A stretch of DNA of 64,000 bases from Chryseolinea lacunae (GCF_016735595.1 NZ_JAERRB010000004.1:310001-374000), one strand, 5' to 3'. Shown: positions 31,951 through 42,229, counted from the stretch's first letter. Notes: generated by a model from the sequence alone, not told the origin. Numbers and translations: made by a program.

Positions 31951-32418
31951 ATGAGAAAGTCAAAACCTAAGAAAAGATACTTACTGCCCGATCCTAAATT
32001 TCAGGATACGCTGGTAACGAAGTTTGTTAACTACCTCATGGAGCAAGGTAAGAAGAGCGTGGCCTACACCATCTTCTACGATGCCGTTGAGCAAATTGAA
32101 AAGAAGACCAACGAAAGCGGTCTGGAAGTTTGGAAACGCGCAATGGCGAACCTGACTCCTGCCGTGGAAGTGAAAAGCCGCCGCGTAGGTGGTGCCACAT
32201 TCCAGGTGCCCGTTGAAATTCGCCCCGAGCGCAAAGTAAACCTCAGCATCAAATGGCTTATCGACTACGCTCGCATGCGTGGTGAAAAGACCATGATGGA
32301 TAAGCTGGCTGCCGAAATCATCGCCGCTTCCAAAGGCGAAGGTGCTGCTATCAAAAAGAAAGACGATACGCACCGCATGGCAGAAGCCAACAAGGCATTT
32401 TCACATTTCAGATTCTAA
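31951..32418 (+). CDS. rpsG: 30S ribosomal protein S7
   Basis: 155 residues. Characteristic features are [59 protein letters not shown] and the C-terminal [18 protein letters not shown]7 nucleates the 30S head and contacts the E-site tRNA. It lies 12 nt after rpsL and 13 nt before fusA. Confidence 0.99.
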   Translation: MRKSKPKKRYLLPDPKFQDTLVTKFVNYLMEQGKKSVAYTIFYDAVEQIEKKTNESGLEVWKRAMANLTPAVEVKSRRVGGATFQVPVEIRPERKVNLSIKWLIDYARMRGEKTMMDKLAAEIIAASKGEGAAIKKKDDTHRMAEANKAFSHFRF

Positions 32419-32431
32419 TTAGCATTTTTTA

Positions 32432-34540
32432 ATGGCTAGAGATTTAAAGTACACCCGGAACATAGGCATTGCTGCGCACATTGATGCTGGTAAGACAACA
32501 ACCACTGAGCGCATTCTTTACTATGCTGGTGTGAACCACAAGATCGGTGAGGTGCACGAGGGTGCTGCAACGATGGACTGGATGGCGCAAGAACAGGAAC
32601 GTGGTATCACTATCACCTCTGCCGCGACCACCGTTTTCTGGAATTACAGAGAAAATAAATACAACGTAAACATTATCGATACACCGGGTCACGTGGATTT
32701 CACCGTTGAGGTGAACCGCTCGCTTCGTGTATTGGATGGTCTCGTGTTTTTGTTCAGCGCCGTTGACGGTGTTGAGCCTCAATCCGAAACTAACTGGCGC
32801 CTGGCCGATAACTACAAAGTAGCCCGTATCGGTTTCGTGAACAAGATGGATCGTGCAGGTTCAGACTTTCTGGGTGTTTGCAAGCAAGTAAGAGAAAAAC
32901 TGGGTAGCCATGCCGTTGCGCTCCAATTGCCGATCGGATCGGAGGAGAACTTCAAGGGTGTGGTGGATCTGGTAAACAACCGGGGCGTGATCTGGAATGA
33001 GACTGACAAAGGCATGACCTATGAAGTCGTACCCATTCCTGCCGACATGCAAGAAGAGGTGAAGGAATACAGAGAGAAACTTCTGGAAGCCGTTGCCGAC
33101 TTCGATGAAACCCTGATGGAGAAATATTTCGAAGATCCTAACTCGATCTCTGAAACTGAAATCCTGACCGCCCTTCGCAAGGCCACCATCGCGATGAAAA
33201 TCGTTCCTATGGTGTGTGGTTCTTCGTTCAAGAACAAGGGTGTTCAAACTATGCTTGACTATGTGATGGAGCTTCTTCCTTCACCGCTTGATAAGGATGA
33301 TATCATTGGTATCAATCCTGACAACGATCAGGAAGTGATTATCCGTCCCGATGAGAAAGAGCCTTTTGCAGCACTGGCTTTCAAGATTGCCACAGATCCG
33401 TTCGTGGGACGTCTTTGCTTTGTGCGCGCTTACTCGGGCGTGCTTGAATCGGGTTCGTATGTGTACAACACACGTTCGGAACAGAAAGAGCGTATCTCGC
33501 GTGTATTCCAAATGCACGCCAACAAGCAGAATCAAATTGAAAGACTGCCTGCCGGTGACATTGGTGCCGTGGTAGGTTTCAAGGATATTAAAACCGGCGA
33601 TACACTGTGCGACGAAAAACGTAAAGTGATCCTGGAATCCATGGTGTTCCCTGAGCCTGTAATCGGTTATGCCATCGAGCCTAAGAAACAGGCCGATGTG
33701 GATAAGCTGGGTATGGCCATCGCGAAACTGGTGGAAGAAGATCCTACGCTTCGCGTAAATACCGATCAAGAGACTGGCCAGACCATTCTCCGCGGTATGG
33801 GCGAATTGCACTTGGAAATTATCATCGACCGTTTGAAGCGCGAATTCAAAGTGGAAATCAACCAGGGTGCTCCTCAGGTTGCCTACAAGGAAGCGCTCAC
33901 CAAAGCGGTTGAACATAAAGAAGTATACAAGAAGCAGACCGGTGGTCGTGGTAAATTTGCCGATATCGTATTTGAAATCGGACCCCGCGAACTGGCAGAA
34001 GGCGATAAGCCAGGTCTGGAGTTTGTGAACGACATTGTGGGTGGTGTGATTCCTCGCGAATTTATCCAACCCGTACAAAAAGGTTTCGAGAACGCGATGG
34101 TAAACGGTCCTTTGGCTGGTTATCCTATCGACAACATGAAGGTGCGTCTGTTCCACGGATCGTATCATGATGTTGACTCGGATTCACTGTCGTTCGAATT
34201 GGCAGCCCGTATCGGTTTCAAAGAAGCTGCTTCGAAATGCGGACCTCAATTGCTCGAGCCGATCATGTCGGTAGAAGTAATGAGCCCTGACGAATATACA
34301 GGTTCTGTGACCGGTGACTTGAACCGCCGTCGTGGTGTAATGAAAGGCATGGACACTCGCTCGGGTGCCCAGCTGATCAGAGCCGATGTTCCATTGAAAG
34401 AACTCTTCGGTTACATCACCGATCTTCGTACACTGACTTCGGGTCGTGCATCGGCGTCGTTGACGTTCTCGCACTACGCACCAGTTCCTAAGAACTTGGC
34501 CGATAAAGTAATCGAAGAAGTTAAAGGCGCGAAAAAATAA
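32432..34540 (+). CDS. fusA: elongation factor G
   Basis: 702 residues. G1 is [11 protein letters not shown]2 lies in [14 protein letters not shown]3 is [10 protein letters not shown], and G4 is NKMD. Domain IV ([17 protein letters not shown]) and domain V ([20 protein letters not shown]) are complete. It drives ribosomal translocation by GTP hydrolysis. The full set of motifs and the str-operon position favour the canonical factor over the EF-G2 paralogue found in some Bacteroidota. Confidence 0.98.
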   Translation: MARDLKYTRNIGIAAHIDAGKTTTTERILYYAGVNHKIGEVHEGAATMDWMAQEQERGITITSAATTVFWNYRENKYNVNIIDTPGHVDFTVEVNRSLRVLDGLVFLFSAVDGVEPQSETNWRLADNYKVARIGFVNKMDRAGSDFLGVCKQVREKLGSHAVALQLPIGSEENFKGVVDLVNNRGVIWNETDKGMTYEVVPIPADMQEEVKEYREKLLEAVADFDETLMEKYFEDPNSISETEILTALRKATIAMKIVPMVCGSSFKNKGVQTMLDYVMELLPSPLDKDDIIGINPDNDQEVIIRPDEKEPFAALAFKIATDPFVGRLCFVRAYSGVLESGSYVYNTRSEQKERISRVFQMHANKQNQIERLPAGDIGAVVGFKDIKTGDTLCDEKRKVILESMVFPEPVIGYAIEPKKQADVDKLGMAIAKLVEEDPTLRVNTDQETGQTILRGMGELHLEIIIDRLKREFKVEINQGAPQVAYKEALTKAVEHKEVYKKQTGGRGKFADIVFEIGPRELAEGDKPGLEFVNDIVGGVIPREFIQPVQKGFENAMVNGPLAGYPIDNMKVRLFHGSYHDVDSDSLSFELAARIGFKEAASKCGPQLLEPIMSVEVMSPDEYTGSVTGDLNRRRGVMKGMDTRSGAQLIRADVPLKELFGYITDLRTLTSGRASASLTFSHYAPVPKNLADKVIEEVKGAKK

Positions 34541-34581
34541 ACTAACACAAGGATTTAGGCGATTTCCTTAAAACAGATAGT

Positions 34582-34887
34582 ATGAACCAGAAAATCAGAA
34601 TAAAATTGAAGTCCTACGACCACAACCTGGTCGACAAATCTTCTGAGAAGATTGTAAGGGCTGTGAAAGCAACAGGTGCTGTAGTAAGTGGACCCATTCC
34701 CCTGCCCACTGAAAAGGAGAAATTCACCGTTCTTCGCTCACCTCACGTTAACAAGAAAGCGCGCGAGCAATTCCAACTCTGCACGTACAAGCGTCTGGTT
34801 GATATCTATTCAAACAGCGCAAAAACTGTAGACGCCCTCATGAAGCTTGAGCTTCCCAGTGGCGTGGATGTAGAGATCAAAGTATAG
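34582..34887 (+). CDS. rpsJ: 30S ribosomal protein S10
   Basis: 101 residues. It has [20 protein letters not shown], the conserved loop [20 protein letters not shown] with the tip that contacts 16S rRNA, and [21 protein letters not shown]10 also serves as NusE in antitermination. In most Bacteroidota rpsJ leads straight into rplC of the S10 operon. Here a strong terminator follows 26 nt after the stop, and the next gene is convergent, so the gene is the last of the str operon. Confidence 0.98.
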   Translation: MNQKIRIKLKSYDHNLVDKSSEKIVRAVKATGAVVSGPIPLPTEKEKFTVLRSPHVNKKAREQFQLCTYKRLVDIYSNSAKTVDALMKLELPSGVDVEIKV

Positions 34888-34913
34888 TTATAGGTCTGGC
34901 TTCGGCTGGAATG

Positions 34914-34948
34914 AAAAAGCTGCTTCATTTGACGAAGCAGCTTTTTTG
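34914..34948 (+). terminator. terminator after rpsJ
   Basis: An A-run and stem AAAAAGCTGCTTC with GAAGCAGCTTTTTT (loop ATTTGAC), followed by GTTTT. The A-flanked stem is symmetric, so it may also stop the convergent mocA-like gene ending at 34977. Confidence 0.9.
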
Positions 34949-34976
34949 TTTTAATGGATGTGAGCGATGGTGCTAC

Positions 34977-35606
34977 CTACTTTTTGCTTTCAAACTTTTG
35001 GACATCTGCCGGCGTATCAAGGTCCACTGCTCCCTCCGGAAAATCTATAGTGGCCAATTGGTTTGCGTTCTGTTGTATGATTTTTTTTGCGCCTTCCCTG
35101 TCCTCAATCTTAAGGAGGTCGTCGAACAGCACTTTTCCGAACAATGCCGGCACGCCTGCACTGCCGGAATAGAACGACGCAACAACCGCGCTGTTCGAAT
35201 CGCGATAGTGGTTGATGAGATCGTTGAGATGGTGCGTTGTTACTTCGGGTTGATCGCAGACCATGAATAGCACAGCGTCTATATAGGGCCAGGTGTGAAG
35301 GATTTGCTGAAGCCCCGCTTTTATGGAGCTGCCCATGCCAGCTTCCCAGTATTTGTTTTCGACGATGCTCACCGGCAGCGCTGTCAGCACTTCGCGATGT
35401 GCCGGGGTGTTCGCGCCCAACACCACCGTGACCTCGTCGGCTTCGCTTGCCAGTGCAATTTTAGCCGTGCGTGCCAGGAGGGGCATTGCCTCGATGGTCA
35501 ATAGTTGTTTGGAGCGGCCCATGCGGGTAGAGGCTCCTGCGGCCAATACCACCACGCCAATTTTTAGCGGCATGAATGAGTTCGTTTGTTTGTTGTTGGT
35601 CTCCAT
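34977..35606 (-). CDS. MocA-type molybdenum cofactor cytidylyltransferase
   Basis: A 209-residue nucleotidyltransferase. ATG 35606 or the internal Met 12 codons later could be the start. The glycine-rich nucleotide loop VVLAAGASTRMGRSKQLL and the metal site FMVCDQPEVT match the MobA-like NTP transferase family. HWPY-type substrate contacts and the SAGVPALFGKVLFDDL segment are nearer MocA (CTP-dependent maturation of the cofactor for xanthine-oxidase-family enzymes) than MobA. This agrees with its place at the end of an operon with a molybdenum hydroxylase and XdhC. It begins seven bases after the PQQ dehydrogenase stop. Confidence 0.8.
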   Translation of the reverse strand: METNNKQTNSFMPLKIGVVVLAAGASTRMGRSKQLLTIEAMPLLARTAKIALASEADEVTVVLGANTPAHREVLTALPVSIVENKYWEAGMGSSIKAGLQQILHTWPYIDAVLFMVCDQPEVTTHHLNDLINHYRDSNSAVVASFYSGSAGVPALFGKVLFDDLLKIEDREGAKKIIQQNANQLATIDFPEGAVDLDTPADVQKFESKK

Positions 35607-35613
35607 GTTGGTG

Positions 35614-37728
35614 TTATGGAAGTGAAAACGCTACATAACTGTCGCCCGACTTTGTGCCCATCTTTCCGCCGCCACAGGCGATCACCACAAATTGTTTTCC
35701 GTTCACGGCGTATACCGATGGCGTTGCATATCCGCCGAAAGGCAGTTTGTGCTCCCAAAGAATTTTTCCGGTGGTCTTGTCGAAGGCGCGGATCATTTCG
35801 TCGCGGCTGGCAGCAACGAACACGAGGCCACCCGCTGTGGTAGCTACGCCACCGTAGTTTTCGGTGCCCGTGGGTGGGATGCCTTTTTCTTTCAGCTCCT
35901 TGAATTCGCCCAGCGGAACCTGCCATTTTATTTCACCGGCATTCATGTCGATGGCGCTGAGCGTGCCCCATGGTGGCTCCACAGCGGGGTAGCCTTCGGG
36001 GGTGATGAAGCGGATGTAGCCCGTGTTGGAATATAAGATGTCGGGGTGGCGTTCGAAGGTACCTTTCTTTTCTTCGGCTGTACGTTCTTCGAGGTCGAGC
36101 ACATAGCGAGCGATGGCGTCGCGATCTTTTTCACTGAGGTGTGTGAAAGCAGGCATGACACCCTTGCCTTTCAGCACAAATGCTTTGAGTTGTTCTTTGG
36201 TATATTTGCTTTGGAGATTTTTCAGCGAAGGAAACACATGGCCGTCGCCGCCGCGCTCAACACCGTGGCAGGTGGCGCAGTTTGTTCTGTATAGCGTTAT
36301 GCCTTCCCACGCGCCTTCTTTCATGCGCACGTCAACCATCTGGAGTATCCAGGGCATTTCGTTGGCGTTCACATAGAGCAAGCCTGTTTCGGGATCAAAC
36401 GATCCGCCGCCCCATTCGGCTCCGCCATCAAAACCCGGGAAAATGATTGTGCCTTCTTTGCTGGGAGGGATAAAGTTTTTGCCGGTACGCAAGCCTTTAA
36501 ATTTCTCCTTCACGTAGGCTTCTGCCTCTGGCGTGATCTTGTTGATCATGTTTTCGGTGAAGGCCTGACGGGCAAACGGTGCGGGCTTTGTGGGGATAGG
36601 TTGTGTGGGCCACGCTTCTTCGCCCTCCAGATCGGATGCGGGAAAGGGAGTTTCTTCAACCGGAAAAAGCGGTTCTCCGTTGTCGCGATCGAGCAGGTAT
36701 ACAAAGCCGCTTTTTGTTAATTGTGCTACCGCTTCTTTTTTCTTGCCGTCGTGTGTCACAGTAAGCAACATGGGCGGGGCGGGAAGATCGCGATCCCACA
36801 TGTCGTGGTGAATGATTTGATAGTGCCATTTGTGTTCGCCCGTTTCCGCATTGAGGGCGAGCACACAGTTTGCATACAGGTTTTGTCCTTTGCGATTGCC
36901 GCCGTAGAAGTCGAACGAAGACGATCCTGTGGCGGCGTAGACTAATCCGCGTTTATGATCCACGCTCATGCCACACCACGCGTTTGCACCGCCAATGGTT
37001 TTGTAGGCGTCTTTTGGCCACGTTTCGTAGCCGGCTTCTCCGGGCAGTGGAATGGTGTGAAAGACCCACGCCAGTTTTCCGGTCTTCACGTCGAAGGCGC
37101 GGAGATAGCCCGGTGCGGCGATAGGTCCCTCGTGCACACGCGAGCCCATGATGATGAGATTTTTGTAGATGACTCCCGGTGTGTTGGAAAGCACCATGAG
37201 TGTAGCCGCGCGTTCGCCCAGGCCTTCTTTCAAACTCACACGTCCGCCGGAGCCAAAGTTGTCGATCTTTTTGCCGGTCTTCGCGTCGATGGCGTAGAGA
37301 AATTCTCCGAAGGAATAGAGAATGCGTTTGTCTTCGCCTTCGGCCCAGTAGGTGACACCGCGATTCACACCGAGGCCCGCGTTGGCTTCGCCCGGTTCGA
37401 ACTTCCACAATTCTTTTCCGGTGGCGGCATCCACGGCAAAGGCCTTGAGTTGGGCTGAGGTGGCATAGAGCACGCCGTCGACAATGATAGAATTGCATTG
37501 CAGTTGGGTGCGATTGTTCACCGTGTCGGCGTCGCCGGTGCGATAGGTCCACGCTACCTCTAGCGTTGATACGTTTTCTTTGTTGATGGCCGTGAGTGAC
37601 GAGTATTGGATGCCTTCGGGGTTTCCACCCTTCACACTCCAGGTGTCGTAGGGCGACTGGGTTTTTTCAGTTGGTGCGGAACAGCTCACCAGAAAAATGA
37701 GCAAGACCAGGGACAGCGTAAATTTCAT
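35614..37728 (-). CDS. PQQ-dependent dehydrogenase with internal cytochrome c domain
   Basis: 704 residues. A lipoprotein signal (MKFTLSLVLLIFLVSC, Cys16 as the lipidated residue) anchors it in the envelope. The N-terminal two thirds is a quinoprotein eight-blade propeller of the glucose/alcohol dehydrogenase type (GKELWKFEPGEANAGLGVNR, WHYQIIHHDMWDRDLPAPPM). A cytochrome c domain is inserted at about residues 470-555 with haem motif CATCHG (C484, C487, H488) and axial Met in VMPAFTHL. The propeller then closes (INYG-like tail near TGKILWEHKLPFGGYATPSV). Electrons would pass from PQQ to its own haem. The sugar or alcohol oxidised is not evident. Confidence 0.85.
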   Translation of the reverse strand: MKFTLSLVLLIFLVSCSAPTEKTQSPYDTWSVKGGNPEGIQYSSLTAINKENVSTLEVAWTYRTGDADTVNNRTQLQCNSIIVDGVLYATSAQLKAFAVDAATGKELWKFEPGEANAGLGVNRGVTYWAEGEDKRILYSFGEFLYAIDAKTGKKIDNFGSGGRVSLKEGLGERAATLMVLSNTPGVIYKNLIIMGSRVHEGPIAAPGYLRAFDVKTGKLAWVFHTIPLPGEAGYETWPKDAYKTIGGANAWCGMSVDHKRGLVYAATGSSSFDFYGGNRKGQNLYANCVLALNAETGEHKWHYQIIHHDMWDRDLPAPPMLLTVTHDGKKKEAVAQLTKSGFVYLLDRDNGEPLFPVEETPFPASDLEGEEAWPTQPIPTKPAPFARQAFTENMINKITPEAEAYVKEKFKGLRTGKNFIPPSKEGTIIFPGFDGGAEWGGGSFDPETGLLYVNANEMPWILQMVDVRMKEGAWEGITLYRTNCATCHGVERGGDGHVFPSLKNLQSKYTKEQLKAFVLKGKGVMPAFTHLSEKDRDAIARYVLDLEERTAEEKKGTFERHPDILYSNTGYIRFITPEGYPAVEPPWGTLSAIDMNAGEIKWQVPLGEFKELKEKGIPPTGTENYGGVATTAGGLVFVAASRDEMIRAFDKTTGKILWEHKLPFGGYATPSVYAVNGKQFVVIACGGGKMGTKSGDSYVAFSLP

Positions 37729-37843
37729 GCGGGTTGGTTTGTCTGATAGTAAAGATGTGAAGTTCCGCGGGAAAACGGAACAGCCAGGGAATACTATAGA
37801 CCGCCTTTCTTCAGAAGGGCTGGAGAATGGACCGGCGCAGGAT

Positions 37844-39037
37844 TTACGGACGGGTAGCGGACTTTTTGGAATCTTCGGTGTGGAGATACACCTGCTTGAA
37901 CACCTGGTCGCTGGCGGCGTCGCGATGGTGGATGGGGCCCTGCCGGTATTTCAGGAAGCCTCCGGAACGGTTGGTGAACTTGCTCTGAATTTCGGCGATG
38001 ATCGACACGGCAATTTCGTCTGGTGCCTCTGCGCCAATGTCGAGGCCAATGGGAGAATGAATGCGGTGGAAATCGTCGGACGCTACGGTGATGTTGCTCT
38101 GTTCGAATTCCGCCAGCATTTTGTCGAAGCGTTTTCGTGGACCGAGTATGCCGATGTAGGGCGTGGGTGTCCGCAATAGCTTTTTCAGGACGTCGCGATC
38201 GTAGGTATAATTATGCGACATCAATACGCAGGCCGTGTAGGGTGTGATGATAAAATCGCGATCGATAAAATCGCGATGGCATAACGATAGCTTGTCGGCA
38301 TTTGGAAAAAACAAGGGCGCGATGTGGGCCACGCATTCGTCTGTCACCGTCACTTCCCATCCCAAGGCCTTGGCCAATTGGGTAACGGGCCGTGCATCGA
38401 AACCTCCGCCAAAGATGAGTAGCGATGTGGAAGGTTGGATCAGCTCCGTGAAAACGTCAACGGCTTTTCCGTTGACTGTGAAAATTCTGGCTTCCGATTT
38501 TTTTGATTCGAAAAGCTCTTGCAGATGGGGTGTGATCAATTCGTCAAGAGCCACGTCCAGAAAGTTATAAGGCTTGTCGCCGCTTTCGGTCATTAAAAGC
38601 TTTCGGCCGATCCACTCCGGTTCGTCAGCTGCAAAAACCGTTGCCAGTGTCACCGGCACTTGTAGAGCAATGATGTTTTCAAAAAAGCCGATGGGATTCT
38701 TTTCGTCAGTCAGGTCCACGGCTTCGATCAACACGTCGATCACGCCGTTGCAACCCAGGCCAATGCCCAGATTTTGGTTGCTCTCTTCGCTGGTGTCGTA
38801 GGTGACCGTGAGTGGAATTTTAGTAGTCATCACCTGGCGGGCCTTGCGCAGTGCGTCGCCTTCCAGACAACCGCCGCTGATGGAGCCCACCCACTTGCCA
38901 TCGTCGGTAATCAGCATGCGCGCACCGGGACTGCGATAGGATGATCCGCGCACTTTCACCACCGTGGCCAGGGCGGCCTTGCGTTGTGTGAAGTCCACGT
39001 TCTTGCACGCGTCCAGGATGGCTCTAAATTCTTTCAT
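37844..39037 (-). CDS. XdhC/CoxI-family maturation protein
   Basis: 397 residues. The N-terminal XdhC/CoxI domain shows ALATVVKVRGSSYRSPGARM and the VGSISGGCLEGD motif with its conserved Cys. The C-terminal Rossmann domain has IFGGGFDARPV and the conserved SHNYTYDRDVL and GILGPRKRFD. XdhC proteins bind the molybdenum cofactor, protect it during sulphuration and insert it into xanthine-dehydrogenase-family enzymes. It lies 27 nt after the cytochrome c gene and so serves the molybdenum hydroxylase encoded just upstream. Confidence 0.9.
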   Translation of the reverse strand: MKEFRAILDACKNVDFTQRKAALATVVKVRGSSYRSPGARMLITDDGKWVGSISGGCLEGDALRKARQVMTTKIPLTVTYDTSEESNQNLGIGLGCNGVIDVLIEAVDLTDEKNPIGFFENIIALQVPVTLATVFAADEPEWIGRKLLMTESGDKPYNFLDVALDELITPHLQELFESKKSEARIFTVNGKAVDVFTELIQPSTSLLIFGGGFDARPVTQLAKALGWEVTVTDECVAHIAPLFFPNADKLSLCHRDFIDRDFIITPYTACVLMSHNYTYDRDVLKKLLRTPTPYIGILGPRKRFDKMLAEFEQSNITVASDDFHRIHSPIGLDIGAEAPDEIAVSIIAEIQSKFTNRSGGFLKYRQGPIHHRDAASDQVFKQVYLHTEDSKKSATRP

Positions 39038-39064
39038 GCTGTTGGGCTACGACTTGAGATATTA

Positions 39065-39499
39065 TTAGTAAGGCTGATAGTCTGCCGACTGCGTGCCTAA
39101 GCCTGCGGGAATTTCGCCCGGGGTGACGGCCGCATGTTTGTTGCCCCACGAATTCCGGATGTAGTTGATGACGTCCGAAGTTTGTTCGTCGGTAAGTGTG
39201 AAACCTACCATCTCGCCGTCATAGGCAACGCCGTTCACCGTCATGGGACCCCGCACTCCTTTCACAATTATCTTAATTAGCCGGTCGCGGTTGGCCAGGT
39301 AGTTCGATTTTGCCAGGGGAGGAAACGCGCCCTCCATGCCTTCACCTTGTTCCATATGACACGTGATGCATTGTGCTGCGTAAATTTCTTTGCCGCGCGC
39401 AATGCTGGTCTTCAAATCGAACTTTGGCTTTTGCTGAAACGAAAAAAACGACACAACGGAAACGCAGAAGAGCGAAATGAAAATGATCTTTTTCATCAA
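39065..39499 (-). CDS. monohaem cytochrome c
   Basis: 144 residues. A signal peptide (MKKIIFISLFCVSVVSFFSF) precedes one haem-binding motif CITCH and a Met ligand region (YDGEMVGFTLTDEQ). It is a small periplasmic class I cytochrome. Located between the molybdopterin subunit and xdhC genes, it is the likely electron acceptor for the hydroxylase, in place of an FAD subunit. ATG 39499 gives an extra Met at the front (MMKK), and ATG 39496 is equally possible. Confidence 0.88.
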   Translation of the reverse strand: MMKKIIFISLFCVSVVSFFSFQQKPKFDLKTSIARGKEIYAAQCITCHMEQGEGMEGAFPPLAKSNYLANRDRLIKIIVKGVRGPMTVNGVAYDGEMVGFTLTDEQTSDVINYIRNSWGNKHAAVTPGEIPAGLGTQSADYQPY

Positions 39500-39577
39500 T
39501 CTGATTTTTGTTTAAGAGATTGTATTAAAAAATGGAAGCGAAGCCAAAGGGGTGATGGCCACGCTTCCCTGAAACAA

Positions 39578-41737
39578 TTATACTTCTTCCAATGCAAAGG
39601 GCAGCTTGCGAATGCGTTTACCGGTCAAATCGAATATAGCATTGGTCAATGCTGGTGTGAACGGTGGCAATCCGGGTTCGCCCACGCCGCCCGCTTTCTC
39701 GTCGTTGTCTACCACGTGCACTTCTATTTCGGGTGTGTCGATGATGCGGGGCATTTTGTAGGTGTTGAAGTTTTGTTCAACCGCCTTGCCGTCTTTGAAA
39801 TGGGTAGCGTGCACGGTGGCTGCTCCCAGCGCCATGATCACGCTGCCTTCCACTTGTGCGCGAATGATGTCGGGGTTCACATACCAGCCGCAGTCCATCA
39901 CCGCCCACACTTTGTCGATCTTCACTTTGCCGTCGGCTTTCTTAGACACTTTCACCACTTCGCCCACGATGCTCGAAAAACATTCGGTGATGGCCACGCC
40001 ATAGCCTTCGTTTTTCTTGCGCGTTTTCCAGCCTGTCACTTCTTCCAGTTTAGTGATAAGGGTCTGATAACGCTCGTTGCCCAAATGCTGACGGCGAAAA
40101 TCCAACGGATCTTTTCCAGCTTCGTGTGCCAGTTCGTCCATAAAACTTTCGAACGCAAAGCCGTTGGTAGAGGCATACACCGAACGCCACCACATCACCG
40201 GGATGGGCACATCGAGCGGCACGTCGGAGAAGCTGTAGTGTGGTATGCTTTCAAAATACGGTTCCAAAAATCCTTCTGTGGTGCTGCCGAGATAGGAATC
40301 TTTTTGAGCACCGGGCCACTGGTGGTCCATGTCTTGTCCGGCAAGCTTTGCCTTGAAAGCGCTGATGCTTCCGTTCTTCACGCCGCCGGCACATTGGTAG
40401 ACCATGCCCGGACGGAACGGTCCCTGTGTGGTGTCGTCTTCGCGTGTCCACACCACTTGCACAGGAGCCTTGATGACTTTGGAGATGACGGCCGCCTCGT
40501 GTGGATAGTCCATGAATGCCTTGCGGCCAAAACCTCCGCCAAGGAATGTCATGTTCACGATTATTTTTTCTTTGGGTAAGTCCAGCAACGGGCTCAGCAA
40601 ATCCTGCACCCAGTCGGGTCCTTGAATCGGGCCCCAGATTTCCAGTTTGTCGTCCTGATAGTGTGCCGTGCAATTGACGGGCTCCATGCAGCTGTGCGAT
40701 TCGTAGGGAGTTTCATAGACGACGTCAAGTTTTTTGTCGGCCTTCTCCACGGCAGCGGCAAAGTTGCCTTTGGTTTTGAACGAGAGTCCTTCTTTTGTTT
40801 TGAGGTCGTCGTTCATTTTGGCGTATAGCTGTTCCGTGCTCACGTGGTCGAAGCCGGTGTCGTCCCATTCCACTTTCAAAACTTTCCGGCCTTGCATGGC
40901 GGCCCAGGTGCTGTCGGCCACCACGGCCACTCCTTCGCGGAGGGTGTTGAACACACTCATCTTCACGGCGAGCACGTGTTTCACGCCGGGCACTTTTTTG
41001 GTTTCGGTGTCGTCGAAGCTTTTCACTTTGCCCTGGAAGCGCGGGTTGCGTTCCACCACCGCATAGAGCATGCCCGGCAGTTTTTTGTCCAGACCAAACA
41101 TGGCGGTGCCGTTCACCTTCATGGGGGTGTCCTGGCGCGGCATGGGCTTGCGCAGAATTTTATAGTCTTTCGGATCTTTCAGTTTCACCGCGGTGGGAGG
41201 TGTGAGCTTGGAGGCCTCGGCCACCAGTTCGCCATAGTGAAATTTCTTGCCGGAGGGTTTGTGAATCACGTGGCCATTTTCGGCATAACACTCCGCTTTG
41301 GACACGTTCCATTTTTTGGCCGCTGCTTCCACCAGCATTTCGCGTGCTGTGGCGCTGAGGTTAAGAAGTTTTTTATAGGTGCCGCGCACGGTGGAACTGC
41401 CGCCCGTGATCTGGCTTCCGTATTTGGCGTTGTTGCCTTGTGCAAACACAATGTTCACCTGGTTGAGGTCCACTTCCAATTCTTCGGCAATGATCTGCGG
41501 CACGGATTGAAACGAACCTTGCCCCATTTCAGAACGGTGGTTGGTGATGGTGACCTTGCCGCTGGTGTCGATCGAAATCCAGGCGTTGAGGTCGATGCCC
41601 AGGTTCTCGGCGGTGTCGAGTGTCACCACGGATGCTTCCTTGGCGTTGGCCGGAAAATAGAAGCCCACGGTGAGGGCGGCCCCGGCCAGGCTCGACAGCT
41701 TCATGAAATCTCTGCGCGATAAATTTTTTGTTTCCAT
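39578..41737 (-). CDS. xanthine-dehydrogenase-family molybdopterin-binding subunit (IorB-like)
   Basis: 719 residues. A Tat signal peptide (twin Arg in SRRDFMK, residues 7-13, then a hydrophobic SLAGAALTVGFYF) shows folded export to the periplasm. The body is the molybdopterin-binding subunit of the isoquinoline 1-oxidoreductase/aldehyde dehydrogenase group: RSEMGQGSFQSVPQIIAEEL, GSQITGGSSTVRGTY, FLGGGFGRKAFMDYPHEA and RSVYASTNGFAFESF. It works with the two-iron-sulphur subunit encoded 12 nt upstream. Substrates in this group range from N-heterocycles to aldehydes and cannot be predicted here. Confidence 0.88.
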   Translation of the reverse strand: METKNLSRRDFMKLSSLAGAALTVGFYFPANAKEASVVTLDTAENLGIDLNAWISIDTSGKVTITNHRSEMGQGSFQSVPQIIAEELEVDLNQVNIVFAQGNNAKYGSQITGGSSTVRGTYKKLLNLSATAREMLVEAAAKKWNVSKAECYAENGHVIHKPSGKKFHYGELVAEASKLTPPTAVKLKDPKDYKILRKPMPRQDTPMKVNGTAMFGLDKKLPGMLYAVVERNPRFQGKVKSFDDTETKKVPGVKHVLAVKMSVFNTLREGVAVVADSTWAAMQGRKVLKVEWDDTGFDHVSTEQLYAKMNDDLKTKEGLSFKTKGNFAAAVEKADKKLDVVYETPYESHSCMEPVNCTAHYQDDKLEIWGPIQGPDWVQDLLSPLLDLPKEKIIVNMTFLGGGFGRKAFMDYPHEAAVISKVIKAPVQVVWTREDDTTQGPFRPGMVYQCAGGVKNGSISAFKAKLAGQDMDHQWPGAQKDSYLGSTTEGFLEPYFESIPHYSFSDVPLDVPIPVMWWRSVYASTNGFAFESFMDELAHEAGKDPLDFRRQHLGNERYQTLITKLEEVTGWKTRKKNEGYGVAITECFSSIVGEVVKVSKKADGKVKIDKVWAVMDCGWYVNPDIIRAQVEGSVIMALGAATVHATHFKDGKAVEQNFNTYKMPRIIDTPEIEVHVVDNDEKAGGVGEPGLPPFTPALTNAIFDLTGKRIRKLPFALEEV

Positions 41738-41749
41738 GGTGTGGGTGGT

Positions 41750-42229
41750 TTATTTGGCAGAAGCTTTCTGAGTCATCAATTGTGAGGCGGTTTTAATGGC
41801 CTTGCGAATGCGCGGATAGGTTCCGCACCGGCAAATGTGACCTTGCATGGCCGCGTCGATATCTTTGTCGGTAGGGCTCGGGGTTTTCCTCAGCAGCGCG
41901 GTGGCCGCCATGATCTGGCCCGACTGGCAATAGCCGCACTGCGGCACCTGTTCTTGTATCCAGGCTTGTTGCACGGGATGGGTGTTGTCGGCAGAAAGGC
42001 CTTCGATAGTGGTGATGTCCTTGTTGGCCACGGCCGACACGGGGATGGAGCACGAGCGCACGGGCGAGCCGGCGAGGTGAACGGTGCAGGCGCCGCACTG
42101 GGCGATGCCACATCCGTATTTTGTGCCGGTCAGGCCGGCCAGGTCGCGAATGGCCCACAGCAGAGGCATCTTCGGATCGGCCTCGAGGGTGTAGGTCTTG
42201 CTGTTGATTTTTAGGGTTATGGATGCCAT
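41750..42229 (-). CDS. 2Fe-2S subunit of the molybdenum hydroxylase (IorA-like)
   Basis: 159 residues from ATG 42229 ([20 protein letters not shown]). A longer in-frame reading upstream lacks any conserved sequence. The plant-type ferredoxin domain has [19 protein letters not shown], and the helical second cluster domain has [17 protein letters not shown] and [15 protein letters not shown], giving all eight cluster cysteines. It shuttles electrons from the molybdenum centre to the cytochrome. It is the first gene of the operon. It has no Tat signal of its own and is probably co-exported with the Tat-targeted large subunit. Confidence 0.93.
   Translation of the reverse strand: MASITLKINSKTYTLEADPKMPLLWAIRDLAGLTGTKYGCGIAQCGACTVHLAGSPVRSCSIPVSAVANKDITTIEGLSADNTHPVQQAWIQEQVPQCGYCQSGQIMAATALLRKTPSPTDKDIDAAMQGHICRCGTYPRIRKAIKTASQLMTQKASAK

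Noticed and set aside
39347-40579. 410-codon open frame opposite the molybdopterin subunit and cytochrome c
   Set aside because: It is rich in His, Phe and Val from reverse-complemented GC-rich codons and overlaps two real genes.
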